This document shows positions 10,601 to 18,980 of a DNA stretch of 64,000 nt, one piece after another. The notes beneath the pieces are model-generated. The model was not told the DNA's origin. It ran no database searches and was given only the letters and a program-made list of their open reading frames with translations. Made by a program: the position numbers and the translations under genes. The DNA is from Calliopum simillimum (taxonomy: Eukaryota > Arthropoda > Insecta > Diptera > Lauxaniidae). The stretch's first letter is position 1. Every line of letters starts with the position of its first letter. The stretch spans positions 118,629,309 through 118,693,308 of the forward strand of contig OX638368.1 of NCBI GenBank assembly GCA_951812925.1, in the 5' to 3' direction.

Positions 10601-11514
10601 CAGTTAGACTTTTTTCTGTGGGGTTACACGAAAATAAGGTTTATGTGAACGATCCGAAGATGATTCCAGACTTGAAAAGCAATATTACATTGGCGATTCG
10701 GGCCATTTTTATACTGAAAAATGTCATCGAAAAGAGATATCTACGGAATAACGTGGTGAACATTTCCGCAAATAATCCTAAGCGTGGAAAGAAATTAAAA
10801 GCTTTTTAGAGATAATAGCCTCGATCTCCCCCATAGAAAATTAAGTCGACTTCCTTTATTTAAACTTCAGACATGGTATAAAGATCCATCGCGATGAACC
10901 CCGGCATTTTCGCAGCTGAAAAAAGGCCGGGATTTCAGAATCCCGAAATCATCCCTAATACCAACTGTCTTGAAAAAAGTGAAGCAAAAAAAAAATAGAA
11001 AATTTTGATAACAGACCTTATTTTTAACTTTGCGAAGTGTAGTTTTGAAATAATTGAAACGTTGTTGATCTGGAGGAATATACGAAGCTTTAACTACTCT
11101 CTTAAACATTAAATAGTTATCCATAGTCTCGGCAGCAACCTGTGCTACTTCAGGATATTCAAATTCAACAAAAGCGAAACCTTTGCTTCCTCCAGTTCGT
11201 TTCGAGCGAACTAAACGCAATTGTGTTACATTTCCAAACTGCTCAAAATATTTCTTCAATTGCTCCTCGAAGAATCCGTGTGGTAAATGTTTGATGAAAA
11301 CAACTCCACGTTGATTTTCGATCTTCTTTTTTTGTTTCTTAATCTTTTTATCAAGCTGTGGATGGAAATCAGTTGTATGTTTCATATTAAAAGTTTGGGT
11401 CAAGAATCATTTATGTTTTACCTGTCCAGAAATAACGCCAGTTGCATTTTCATTGTTTGTTTTAGTTTGGCCTTTGGACGTTTTTGCTGGTTTTACTTTT
11501 TTTACAGGCGGCAT
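7693..11514 (-). CDS. Nifk: Nucleolar RRM protein, NIFK orthologue (MKI67 FHA-interacting type)
   Basis: Exons on the minus strand: 11422-11514, 11017-11355 and 7693-8451, all phase 0 (CAG|GTAAAA, CCACAG|CT, AAG|GTCTGT, TTTTAG|GC), giving 396 aa. The RRM spans residues ~47-125, with RNP2 VVFIKH (~49-54) and RNP1 KGFAFVEF (~89-96). Just after it lie YFKTTLRKVKNK and, in exon 3, KIEGLKNKYAHLGIDF, which match the conserved post-RRM block of NIFK. The C-terminus alternates acidic tracts (DDDDDDE) with Lys-rich basic tracts, usual for nucleolar ribosome-biogenesis factors. Role, from the family: large-subunit rRNA maturation. The second donor (GTCTGT) is weaker than usual. Intron 2 is 2.6 kb and full of transposon debris. 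Confidence 0.87.
9262..10965. mobile_element. Nested transposon debris in Nifk intron 2
   Basis: CTAGGG followed by CGGGATTTGAAA near 9,262-9,302 is loosely mirrored by TTTCAGAATCCCG and CCCTA near 10,930-10,960, suggesting one large inverted-repeat element. Inside, TCAAAAGGGCGTATTTCC (9425-9442) is the exact complement of 10241-10258, and related GGAAATA(C/A)G(C/G)CCTTTTG motifs occur at 9612 and 10096. This is probably several nested non-autonomous insertions. The outer boundaries are uncertain. Confidence 0.45.
10440..10810 (+). pseudogene. Mariner/Tc1-superfamily (DDE) transposase fragment
   Basis: The plus strand reads FQQDGATPHTTRLNLDYLL, then NWSSRSCDLTQLDFFLWGY, then KVYVNDP. These match the second and third catalytic regions (HTxR and CDLTPLDFFLWG blocks) of a mariner-like lineage common in insects. 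Frame breaks and stops follow, and the first Asp region is missing. A dead fragment inside Nifk intron 2. Confidence 0.7.
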
Positions 11515-11997
11515 AATGATAAGCACTTATTTTATCAAACTTTTCCTATAACTTTAATAAATACAAGTAAATGAAATAAACTCAACAAAAAACCACACGT
11601 GCAATGAAAACCGCGGAACACATGTCATCCGCTATTTGACATTTATCACAGAGATGCCAGAGATGTTATTCTTAATCAACTTCTATCAATTTCGCGTACA
11701 ATCTGCAGGGACGATTTTTATTTTGCTTGGGTATGAGCAAGTTGTTTACGATTGGAATTCATTTTTTCGAAATAGTCTTAATTAAATATTATGTAATTTA
11801 TAAATTTATAGCAGAATTTAATAGTTATATAAACTAAATAAATAAATACATACATACATACCTTTTTATTTTGCTACTTTGCAAGCCAAAATGCTCCAGA
11901 TCGGCTATTGAAGTTAATTATACTTATTTTTATTGGAATATGTTTTGTTCGTACGGCAAAAATTTCGTACGAATTCGTATTCAATGTAATCTTTGAT
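11515..11997. other. Nifk upstream region
   Basis: It should contain the Nifk promoter and 5' UTR; a CACGTG E-box lies near 11,598. The palindrome TTCGTACGAATTCGTA near 11,964 belongs to a motif family also seen at 14,585 and at 27,128-27,302. No other gene seen. Confidence 0.4.
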
Positions 11998-12457
11998 TAT
12001 AACCCTTTCAGACCCAGATTACACGATTGTGTTATCTGAATTTTCCAGAGTTAAACCATTTTTATTTATTACAATAAAATCGGTTAAGTACATACATTTT
12101 TCGCTATACCAGAAATAGTAGTACTTTTACAAAAATTTTCATTTTTTTTGATACCGGCAATAATACATTGGCCCAAGTACAATATATTAGCACCAGCATT
12201 AACATCACGATTCCAACAAGTATTGCAATTTGGACAAAATTGATACCTGTGTGGTGATCGTGATGTTTTATTTTCAAAATAACAATTTGCACATAGCTTA
12301 GTGGTTCTATATTCATTAACTAACATAATGTCGACATTTTTATGCTCTCGCAATGCCCGTACAAATTTCCGATGTGGTGTCCGTATATAGCCGCGCACTG
12401 GTGACCCTGATGAGATTTCACTTGAACCGATACAAATTAGAGTCGATCCATTATTAC
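11998..12457 (-). pseudogene. Fanzor fragment, copy 1 (C-terminal part only)
   Basis: A 460-bp segment equal in length and almost identical (I count about three mismatches) to 17237-17696. On the minus strand it encodes the last ~120 residues of the nuclease: the NEYRTTK motif, the CANC/CPNC zinc ribbon, NRDVNAG, and a stop at 12,084, followed by 86 bp of shared 3' sequence. Homology ends abruptly at 12,457, where a takeout-like exon fragment begins. The RuvC-I Asp is absent, so this copy cannot be an active nuclease. The high identity implies a recent duplication or conversion. Confidence 0.85.
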
Positions 12458-12462
12458 TACAG

Positions 12463-12627
12463 AAAGATCCTGTCGGATTTCCAGGCACTCCAATATCAGA
12501 TCCAATGGATGTGCCAGATATGAAGAAAAGTATGGGAATGGCTAATTTGAATATGATGCAAGTGAAGACGCATGGTTTATCTAAATTTCGCATACATAGC
12601 ATCAATGCGGACTTAAAGGGCTTATAA
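12463..12627 (+). pseudogene. Exon fragment resembling takeout/JHBP-family proteins
   Basis: After a good acceptor (TTACTACAG) the plus strand is open for 54 codons, including GTPISDPMDVPDMKKSMGMA and a GLSKFRIHSINADL block. Insect takeout/JHBP secreted proteins have a similar 'DP..VPD...GLS.F.I' region. The exon abuts the Fanzor fragment and ends at a stop without its other exons, so I read it as an orphan exon piece. The family call is tentative. Confidence 0.4.
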
Positions 12628-13226
12628 GTTTTTTTTTTTTAAGTAAAATACCTAATATTTTCAAAAAAACATATGATGACGTTATTTCTGTGGCGATAAG
12701 AAGCAATTGAGCGAAGATTGACTTAAGATTCTTATTGCCAGTGATTTAATTAAATTTAAAATAATACATAATAAAGTAAGACTTCTATTTATTATATACT
12801 TATTTATGTTGTAAAACTTTTTAATTTTATAGTGGTTTTAAGAAATCATTAAACCATAGTGTTACATACATAAAACGGAAAATTCAGCTTAAGCCGATTC
12901 AAGACAAACTAAATTTAAGACAATTTTATTTATTTAATATAGTTCGTTAGTATGCATTATGATGGCTAACAAAAAAAGAAATATTCTTGAACTGAATAAT
13001 TCAGCAGAAACCGGATACAAAACTTAGGTAGTATATGCTCTAATGATTGCATGACATGTCAAGGAAGAATTAATTAAAAAAAATAAAAATAATTAAAAAT
13101 TTTAGAATTTGGACCCTTTTTGAAAAAAGTAATCTAGAGCAAACGACAAATGTTCCCTTCAATGTGTTTTCTGATAACGGTTGGAAAACATTTTTTTCTT
13201 AGTTAAATCTGGGCTTTGAAAACGCT
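12628..13226. other. No gene seen
   Basis: AT-rich spacer between the orphan exon and the duplicated block. I see no coding signal. Confidence 0.4.
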
Positions 13227-14013
13227 GAAATCAATCTTATTTGTGGAGTACAGATGTGTACTCATGATGTAATCAATTCAACGATTTTATCAAATAACAC
13301 AGAACCATGTATACTACGAAAGATTGCATCTCAAAAAAAAAAATAAACAAATTTACCAAATGGATAACAAAAATGAACAATTTCATTAGGGTATTTCTTA
13401 AAACATATAAAAATCTCGAAAACCTCGTAAACATTTACACGTTTTAAGGTATAACCTTACTAGACCAGAACGAAATTGCATTAAGAAAAGATTTTATGTA
13501 TATTTAATTAATTCCGTCATATACCTGATGTCAAAATGATTATAAAAAACTAAATTTTTTATTAAATTAGGTATTAGGTAAATTACAAATTAATTTATTA
13601 AGTAAAAAAGTATAAGTATATTTAACGTTAAACTGACTAATCAAAATATCACACCTATATTTCAAAATCAGACCAACATAAGTATTATTGTTTGTCCTTA
13701 TTTGGTGGTAAAGGTAGAAATTCACGATCAGATTCACGTATAACTCCAGCGGGAAGGAAGCGGAGCACTTCAGGTGGTTGAGTTTTTAACAATCGAATGC
13801 GTTCCTCCTCAATCAGTTGATCCCTGAAAATAAGTTTAAAATAAAAATATAACATACATTAAACTCTCGTGTAATACATTAAATTGTTATCATAAACAAA
13901 CAAGTGACAAGCAATATGATGTACCTCTTTTGTTGTTCCTTTATCTGCATTTCATAATCTTGAAGAACCTCTGCTGCTTCAATTGCCCGTCTACGTCGAT
14001 TTTCCTCTATCAT
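13227..14013 (-). repeat. Source copy of a segmental duplication covering the 3' part of Mns1
   Basis: 13227-13298 matches 18909-18980, and 13299-14013 matches 21368-22092, same orientation and nearly identical apart from a microsatellite. The block holds Mns1 exon 3, its intron and the 3' part of exon 2, plus downstream flank. Because the exons here connect to the full gene, I take this as the source copy. Confidence 0.85.
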
Positions 14014-16819
14014 TTCCTGAATTGCTCGTCCATGCTCCATTATTTTGCGACGTCGTTTCTCATTCGATAGCTGTTCTATTTTATCACGTTCTGCTAAGAT
14101 GCGCATATGCTCCATACGCATCTTATTTTCTTCATCCATTTCGCGTTCTTTATTTTGACGTACAATTTCTTTTTGATATCGTTCAAGTTCAGTACGCATT
14201 TGAATACGTTGCTCAATTTCTTTCTCTAAGGCACGCCGAAAGCGGAAATCATCATTTGCTTTTCGCTCCTCGACTAATAAGTCGAGCAATAAGTTTTCAC
14301 GTTTTTGTTTTTCACTCTGTAAACAAAACAAAATTTATTCTCAATTTGTGTAAATGTGTTAGTTTACCAATTGATTTAATCTGTGTTAATATTTATTTCC
14401 CGGGGAAATTTTGGAGAGTATTCAAAGCACTTGTAAATGACCGTAAACTACGGAAGAGGAGATAAAGGACACAAGAAGAAGAAAAATTTTTAATTTTACT
14501 ACAAAAGGTGCTCTTTAACCGAAATGTGGTGCGCGAGGAACAGAAAATCAAAGACGATAAAGCCAAGGTTACACTGGATATGACTTCGTACGAAAATTAA
14601 GTCATACGATCAAAACATGTTCCTTTGTTCTTTGTATTAGTCGTACGAATGACTGATAAAAAACAAAATATTTTGTTCGCGACTTAAACAAAGAAAAATT
14701 AATTATGCATGTTTCTATTGGAACATGGTTCGCGCTCAATAAAGACATTTCAGTTTTTACGAAATGTTTAACGATCAAATTTCAAGGAACGCGCATTTCT
14801 GATACATAAAATTCTTTTTTGAATAATGAAGTTAAGCAGACTTTGGGGCAGTAATATCCAAAGCTTATTCCCACGGGCACTTGAGCTTTTTTGCTTAAAA
14901 GTTTTCCGTTCAACTGTGTCAGGAGTTGTGCGGATCTCGTCACTTGCTTGCAGCTAATGCAAAATAAAAGCTTTCAAAGAGTTTTTATGCATTGACCAAA
15001 TGCGCTAGTATTGAGTTTGGCTATCAATGCTTTTGGGGTAATGCAACAAATTTTAAGTGCATTGAAGTTTTCACTATCACAAAATAAATTCTTTAAAAGT
15101 GAAAATTTTTCCAGTACCACTAATTTTTCCAGTTCCACTAAACGAATTAATGGAAATGAACTAAATTTATTGATGATAGAAAACTGTAAATAGTTGCAAT
15201 CTTCATATCTGATGTTAAGTAATGAACTCAGTCATGCTTCAAAAAAGTTTAAATTAATTTGGAAAAACGGCAGGTTAATTTAATTTGAAAAAAGTTTATC
15301 TTCATTTGGAAAAAGTTTAAATTGAATTGTAAATAGATAAAATTTGTTGTGAAAAAGGTTTAAATTGCAGTGGAAGTCCTGTAAAAAGGAAAGCATAGGA
15401 GATAATATGGTATATATGTTGGTGCCGTGACATAATCCCCACGGACATAATCCCCATTCACGATATGGGGATAATGTCCGCAAGTTATTCGGACATAATC
15501 CCCATTTTTTCAATGGGATTATGTCCGCAAGTGTTTCGGACATAATCCCCAGGAAAAAACGGACATAGTCCCCATAACGATATTTTGTTATTGACAACAG
15601 AAGCAGCTCAGGATTTACAACTCCCAAAAATTCCACAGTAATTTTACATAAGGGTAGGGGTAAGTGGGCGGCCTGCGGCCGCAACTCAGGATTTAAAACT
15701 CCCAAAAATCCAATACCGGCTTCGCGGCGGCCTTCGGCCGCGGATTAGTCTATAATATCCAACACCATATAAATTTTTTAAATGGATTATTGCAAAAATT
15801 TTGTTCAATCTTAATTAAATTTTTCAGACATAACCCCCATTGGGATTATGTCCGAAAAATTTGCGGACATAACCCCCATGGCCAAAATGGGGATTATGAC
15901 CGAAAAATTTTCGGACATAATCCCCATTTACGAAATGGGGATTATGTCCGTTGGGATTATGTCCGGTAACCATATATGTTCTTACTTCAATTACGTATAA
16001 TTGCTTTCCAATTTTTTCGCTTTGCGCCTGTGAACGTTCAATAGCTTCACGTTTTTGATCCTCACGACGTTTTTTCTCTGCGTCACGTTGTCTCATCATC
16101 TCAAGAAACCGTTCATTTTCATCCACTTTTAAAGAGCGTTCTTGTGATTTTATTAATTCTTGAGTGTGTAGAAATTCCTGCATTTCTGTTTTAGCTCTTT
16201 CCTTTCGAGCAGCCAAATCCTTTAGTTCTTGTTGTTGCTCGGCTGCAATCTTCTTTACAGTCTCTTTCATGGTCAATTTATCTTTGAGTATCTCTTCATA
16301 TTCTTGCATTTTTTTCGTTTGTGTCTGCGACATTTGCTCCAGTAACACATTACGAAACTTTTCTTTTTTACGACGTTCTTCTTCCTCTTGTTTGCGTGTG
16401 AGTTCTACGCATTTAATGCGTTCTTGTTCAAAATTTTTATCATCTCTTCGTTTGTCCAATATCTGCTGATCCTTTGCTTTATCAACCTCAGACTTCTGTT
16501 CGACGAGTGCTTTCGAAACATATGCAGCCCGAAGCTGAATCTCCAACTGTCGCAGCTCTTGTGAATTTTCACGTAATTGTTGTCGCCGTTTTTTTTCAAG
16601 AAACTGTTCCTTTTTATATTCCTTTAATTCTGTTGAAATGTCTATTGATTCATTTTGTGCTTTAATCCGAGGATTTTCCGCTGTTGATTGGATTTCCTGA
16701 GCACGTAACTGCTTCACCCGCCGATCTTCCTCAAGGACAGTTTGGATGAATTGAGTGTTGGCTATCTCCATTTGCCGCTCAGCATTTTGGGGAATTGTGC
16801 AACGTAACTTTTTAAACAT
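13685..16819 (-). CDS. Mns1-like coiled-coil ciliary protein (trichohyalin-plectin-homology family)
   Basis: Minus-strand exons 15986-16819, 13925-14316 and 13685-13823 (donors GAA|GTAAGA and AG|GTACAT; acceptors TTTACAG|AG and TTTTCAG|GG; phases 0 and 2) give 454 aa. Nearly the whole protein is charged, heptad-like helix (ERRKKEKFRNVLLEQ, ERDKIEQLSNEKRRRK). It ends in EVLRFLPAGVIRESDREFLP, which matches the tail of MNS1 proteins, and the length is close to vertebrate MNS1 (~495 aa). From the family: a microtubule inner protein of motile cilia and sperm flagella, so testis or chordotonal expression is expected. Intron 1 (1.67 kb) carries a foldback inserted beside the donor. Another TPH-domain protein such as CFAP53 is the main alternative. 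Confidence 0.75.
15421..15971 (+). mobile_element. Foldback transposon with 9-bp target duplication (copy A), Mutator-like candidate
   Basis: A 551-bp element between exact 9-bp repeats ATATATGTT (15412-15420 and 15972-15980). Both arms consist of alternating GGACATAATCCCCAT and its complement, and the ends are GGTGCCGTGACATAATCCCC and the complement of GGTTACCGGACATAATCCC. The centre is GC-rich with NotI-like palindromes (GCGGCCGC). Copy B at 49245-49723 is inverted. No coding capacity. Confidence 0.85.
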
Positions 16820-16981
16820 TGTATATTTCTATTATTGAGAATTTTTTGTATTTTTCTAAAATTAATATATTTCCAATAGCAACGAAAATTAAAAAACAAT
16901 TAAAATCAAACATTCAAAACGAATTACGTTCAGTTTTTCCCCTATTTTGTGTTTTGACAGAAAAGTTACGGTCAGTTTTCC

Positions 16982-16982
<1 letters not shown>

Positions 16983-17029
<47 letters not shown>

Positions 17030-17209
17030 TTCGAATAAGTCTGTATATATACAATAATTCAATTTTTAAATATTTACAGTAGTTCTACCAAAAGGTCTTA
17101 TGAACTAAAAAAATGCTCACAACCAAATATAAAATTGAGCTATTATTACATACATATGTTTTATCTTAATAAGCTAAATAGGATACAATTCAATACTTTA
17201 GAAGCAAAG
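16983..17209 (-). mobile_element. 5'-truncated copy of the non-LTR element at 53,816-55,796
   Basis: About 180 bp matches the reverse complement of 55,607-55,780, ending in a long T-run here (poly-A on the minus strand). It contains only the 3' UTR. It lies just upstream of the Mns1 start and next to the Fanzor right end. Confidence 0.8.
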
Positions 17210-17236
17210 ATGTGCACGACCTAGTTTACACCATCA

Positions 17237-17322
17237 TATAACCCTTTCAGACCCAGATTACACGATTGTGTTATCTGAATTTTCCAGAGTTAAACCATTT
17301 TTATTTATTACATTAAAATCGG
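17237..17322 (-). ncRNA. Candidate omegaRNA / right-end region of the Fanzor element
   Basis: The 86 bp after the Fanzor stop codon is shared with copy 1. It contains a 24-nt hairpin at 17254-17277 (plus strand CAGAT, T, ACAC, loop GATT, GTGT, T, ATCTG), also at 12015-12038. Homology between the copies stops at 17237 and 11998. In TnpB and Fanzor systems the guide RNA scaffold is transcribed from the 3' end of the gene through the right element end. That this region does so here is inference; no transcript evidence is available. Confidence 0.35.
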
Positions 17323-18871
17323 TTAAGTACATACATTTTTCGCTATACCAGAAATAGTAGTACTTTTACAAAAATTTTCATTTTTTTTGATACCGGCAAT
17401 AATACATTGGCCCAAGTACAATATATTAGCACCAGCATTAACATCACGATTCCAACAAGTATTGCAATTTGGACAAAATTGATACCTGTGTGGTGATCGT
17501 GATGTTTTATTTTCAAAATAACAATTTGCACATAGCTTAGTGGTTCTATATTCATTAACTAACATAACGTCGACATTTTTATGCTCTCGCAATGCCCGTA
17601 CAAATTTCCGATGTGGTGTCCATATATAGCCGCGCACTGGTGACCCTGATGAGATTTCACTTGAACCGATACAAATTAGAGTCGATCCATTATTACCAGG
17701 TCCAACAAGTTCTTTAGCCAGCTTATGACAAGTCTTCTCTACACAAATGTATTTTTGTAGTTTTAATCTGGTTACTTTACGTTGACTGAAAATCATTTGT
17801 TTTTCAAGCAATATCTCCAATTCGTATTGCGTATAGTTCTCCAGATCCTCAATTGAATTGGCCGAATATTTTGTATTTTCTGGGCACATTGAAGTGAATC
17901 TTTTTAATTTACATTTGCGCGAATAGAATCCGCTCATATAATGATATGTAGAATTTTTCAATTTAATTGGCTTTCCATTACGAACTCCACCATATATCAA
18001 ACGTAATCCCGGATCAAGACCAATTTTGTTGGCATATTCTGTTGAGCGTATTTTCTCCAAATTGACATTTGTATAGTATTCAATTTCTTTGTTTTCGCCT
18101 CGAATTGCTGAAGTTCTTTTTCGTTTTACAGAATTCTTTGCAGTATTTAACTTTACAATTGGTTTTCGCATTAGAAACGATACAGCTACACCGTCGGTCT
18201 GTAAAGAATAATCAAATTTTTTCTCTGACAAGGATTGAGCGTACGGAATTTTGAAATATTTTTGCCAATGTTCTGCACGATCGAAAGTTTTCCATGGACC
18301 CTTGTACAACTTTAACGAACACAACAGCGAATGGAAGGCAAACGAATCATAGCGAATATGATGTGCTCCGTGGTTGAATATGGGAATCATTGAGAAATTG
18401 CGATAATTGTTTCTTTCGTTGAATATTTGTAGATTAAAAAATAGTTTAATGCCTGTTGACCAATATAGTTTTTTATTTTTCAAGTTAGATAATTTTTCAC
18501 CATTCCATTGCAATTCGTCGATCAAATGAATCAATAGATCAAAATCTGGCTCTTTGTTTTTATTGTCATCTTGGTCGCAGAATAAATAGTTTAATGTATT
18601 GTAGATTTTTGTATTATCTTCAGTGAATTTCTTGAAAAACCTTCGTAGTCTACTATACGCATGCATCCATATGTTGTTGTGAAATATGACGCTATACTGA
18701 TTGGCGGAAACGATGAATAAATTTGATCGGTATGCACTGTTGTAAAACGGCAAATCTTTACGAAATTTAGCATAGTCCTCGTCGATACTTTGGTTTTTTC
18801 TTTACCATCAAATGATAATAATAATCGACAAATTTTATTTCGTCAAAATCTCCAGCTTTCCATTTTCTCAT
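17323..18871 (-). CDS. Fanzor nuclease (eukaryotic TnpB-like), near full length with an N-terminal frameshift
   Basis: A continuous minus-strand frame of 476 codons (18,753-17,323) ends in a TnpB/Fanzor C-terminal half. Numbering from 18,753: RuvC-I IGLDPGLR with Asp247; a beta-strand block STLICIGSSE (Glu366); NEYRTTK with Glu401; zinc ribbon C408/C411 and C427/C430; RuvC-III NRDVNAG with Asp437. From Fanzor work, the catalytic Glu may be the relocated one in the EYRT motif. Upstream, an ATG at 18,871 opens MRKWKAGDFDEIKFV in a frame that passes into the main frame near 18,800 only through a one- or two-base shift, so the N-terminus is either frameshifted or spliced. The protein would be ~510-520 aa, short for Fanzor. 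Known family role: RNA-guided DNA endonuclease carried by transposons. Present-day activity is unknown. Confidence 0.8.
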
Positions 18872-18980
18872 TAGAACAAAATGTATATATCTGTGTGTGT
18901 AGAAATCAGAAATCAATCTTATTTGTGGAGTACAGATGTGTACTCATGATGTAATCAATTCAACGATTTTATCAAATAAC

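Noticed and set aside
13983..14465. 160-codon plus-strand frame across Mns1 exon 2
   Set aside because: It is the antisense shadow of the coiled-coil exon; composition is the mirror of Lys/Glu-rich helix.
14317..15420. Short open frames inside Mns1 intron 1
   Set aside because: No homology, no splice context; TTCGTACGAA repeats suggest transposon debris.
15824..15985. In-frame extension of Mns1 exon 1 into the foldback element (GHNPNGHNP repeats)
   Set aside because: A good splice donor precedes it and the next exon joins in phase; the repeats are transposon sequence.
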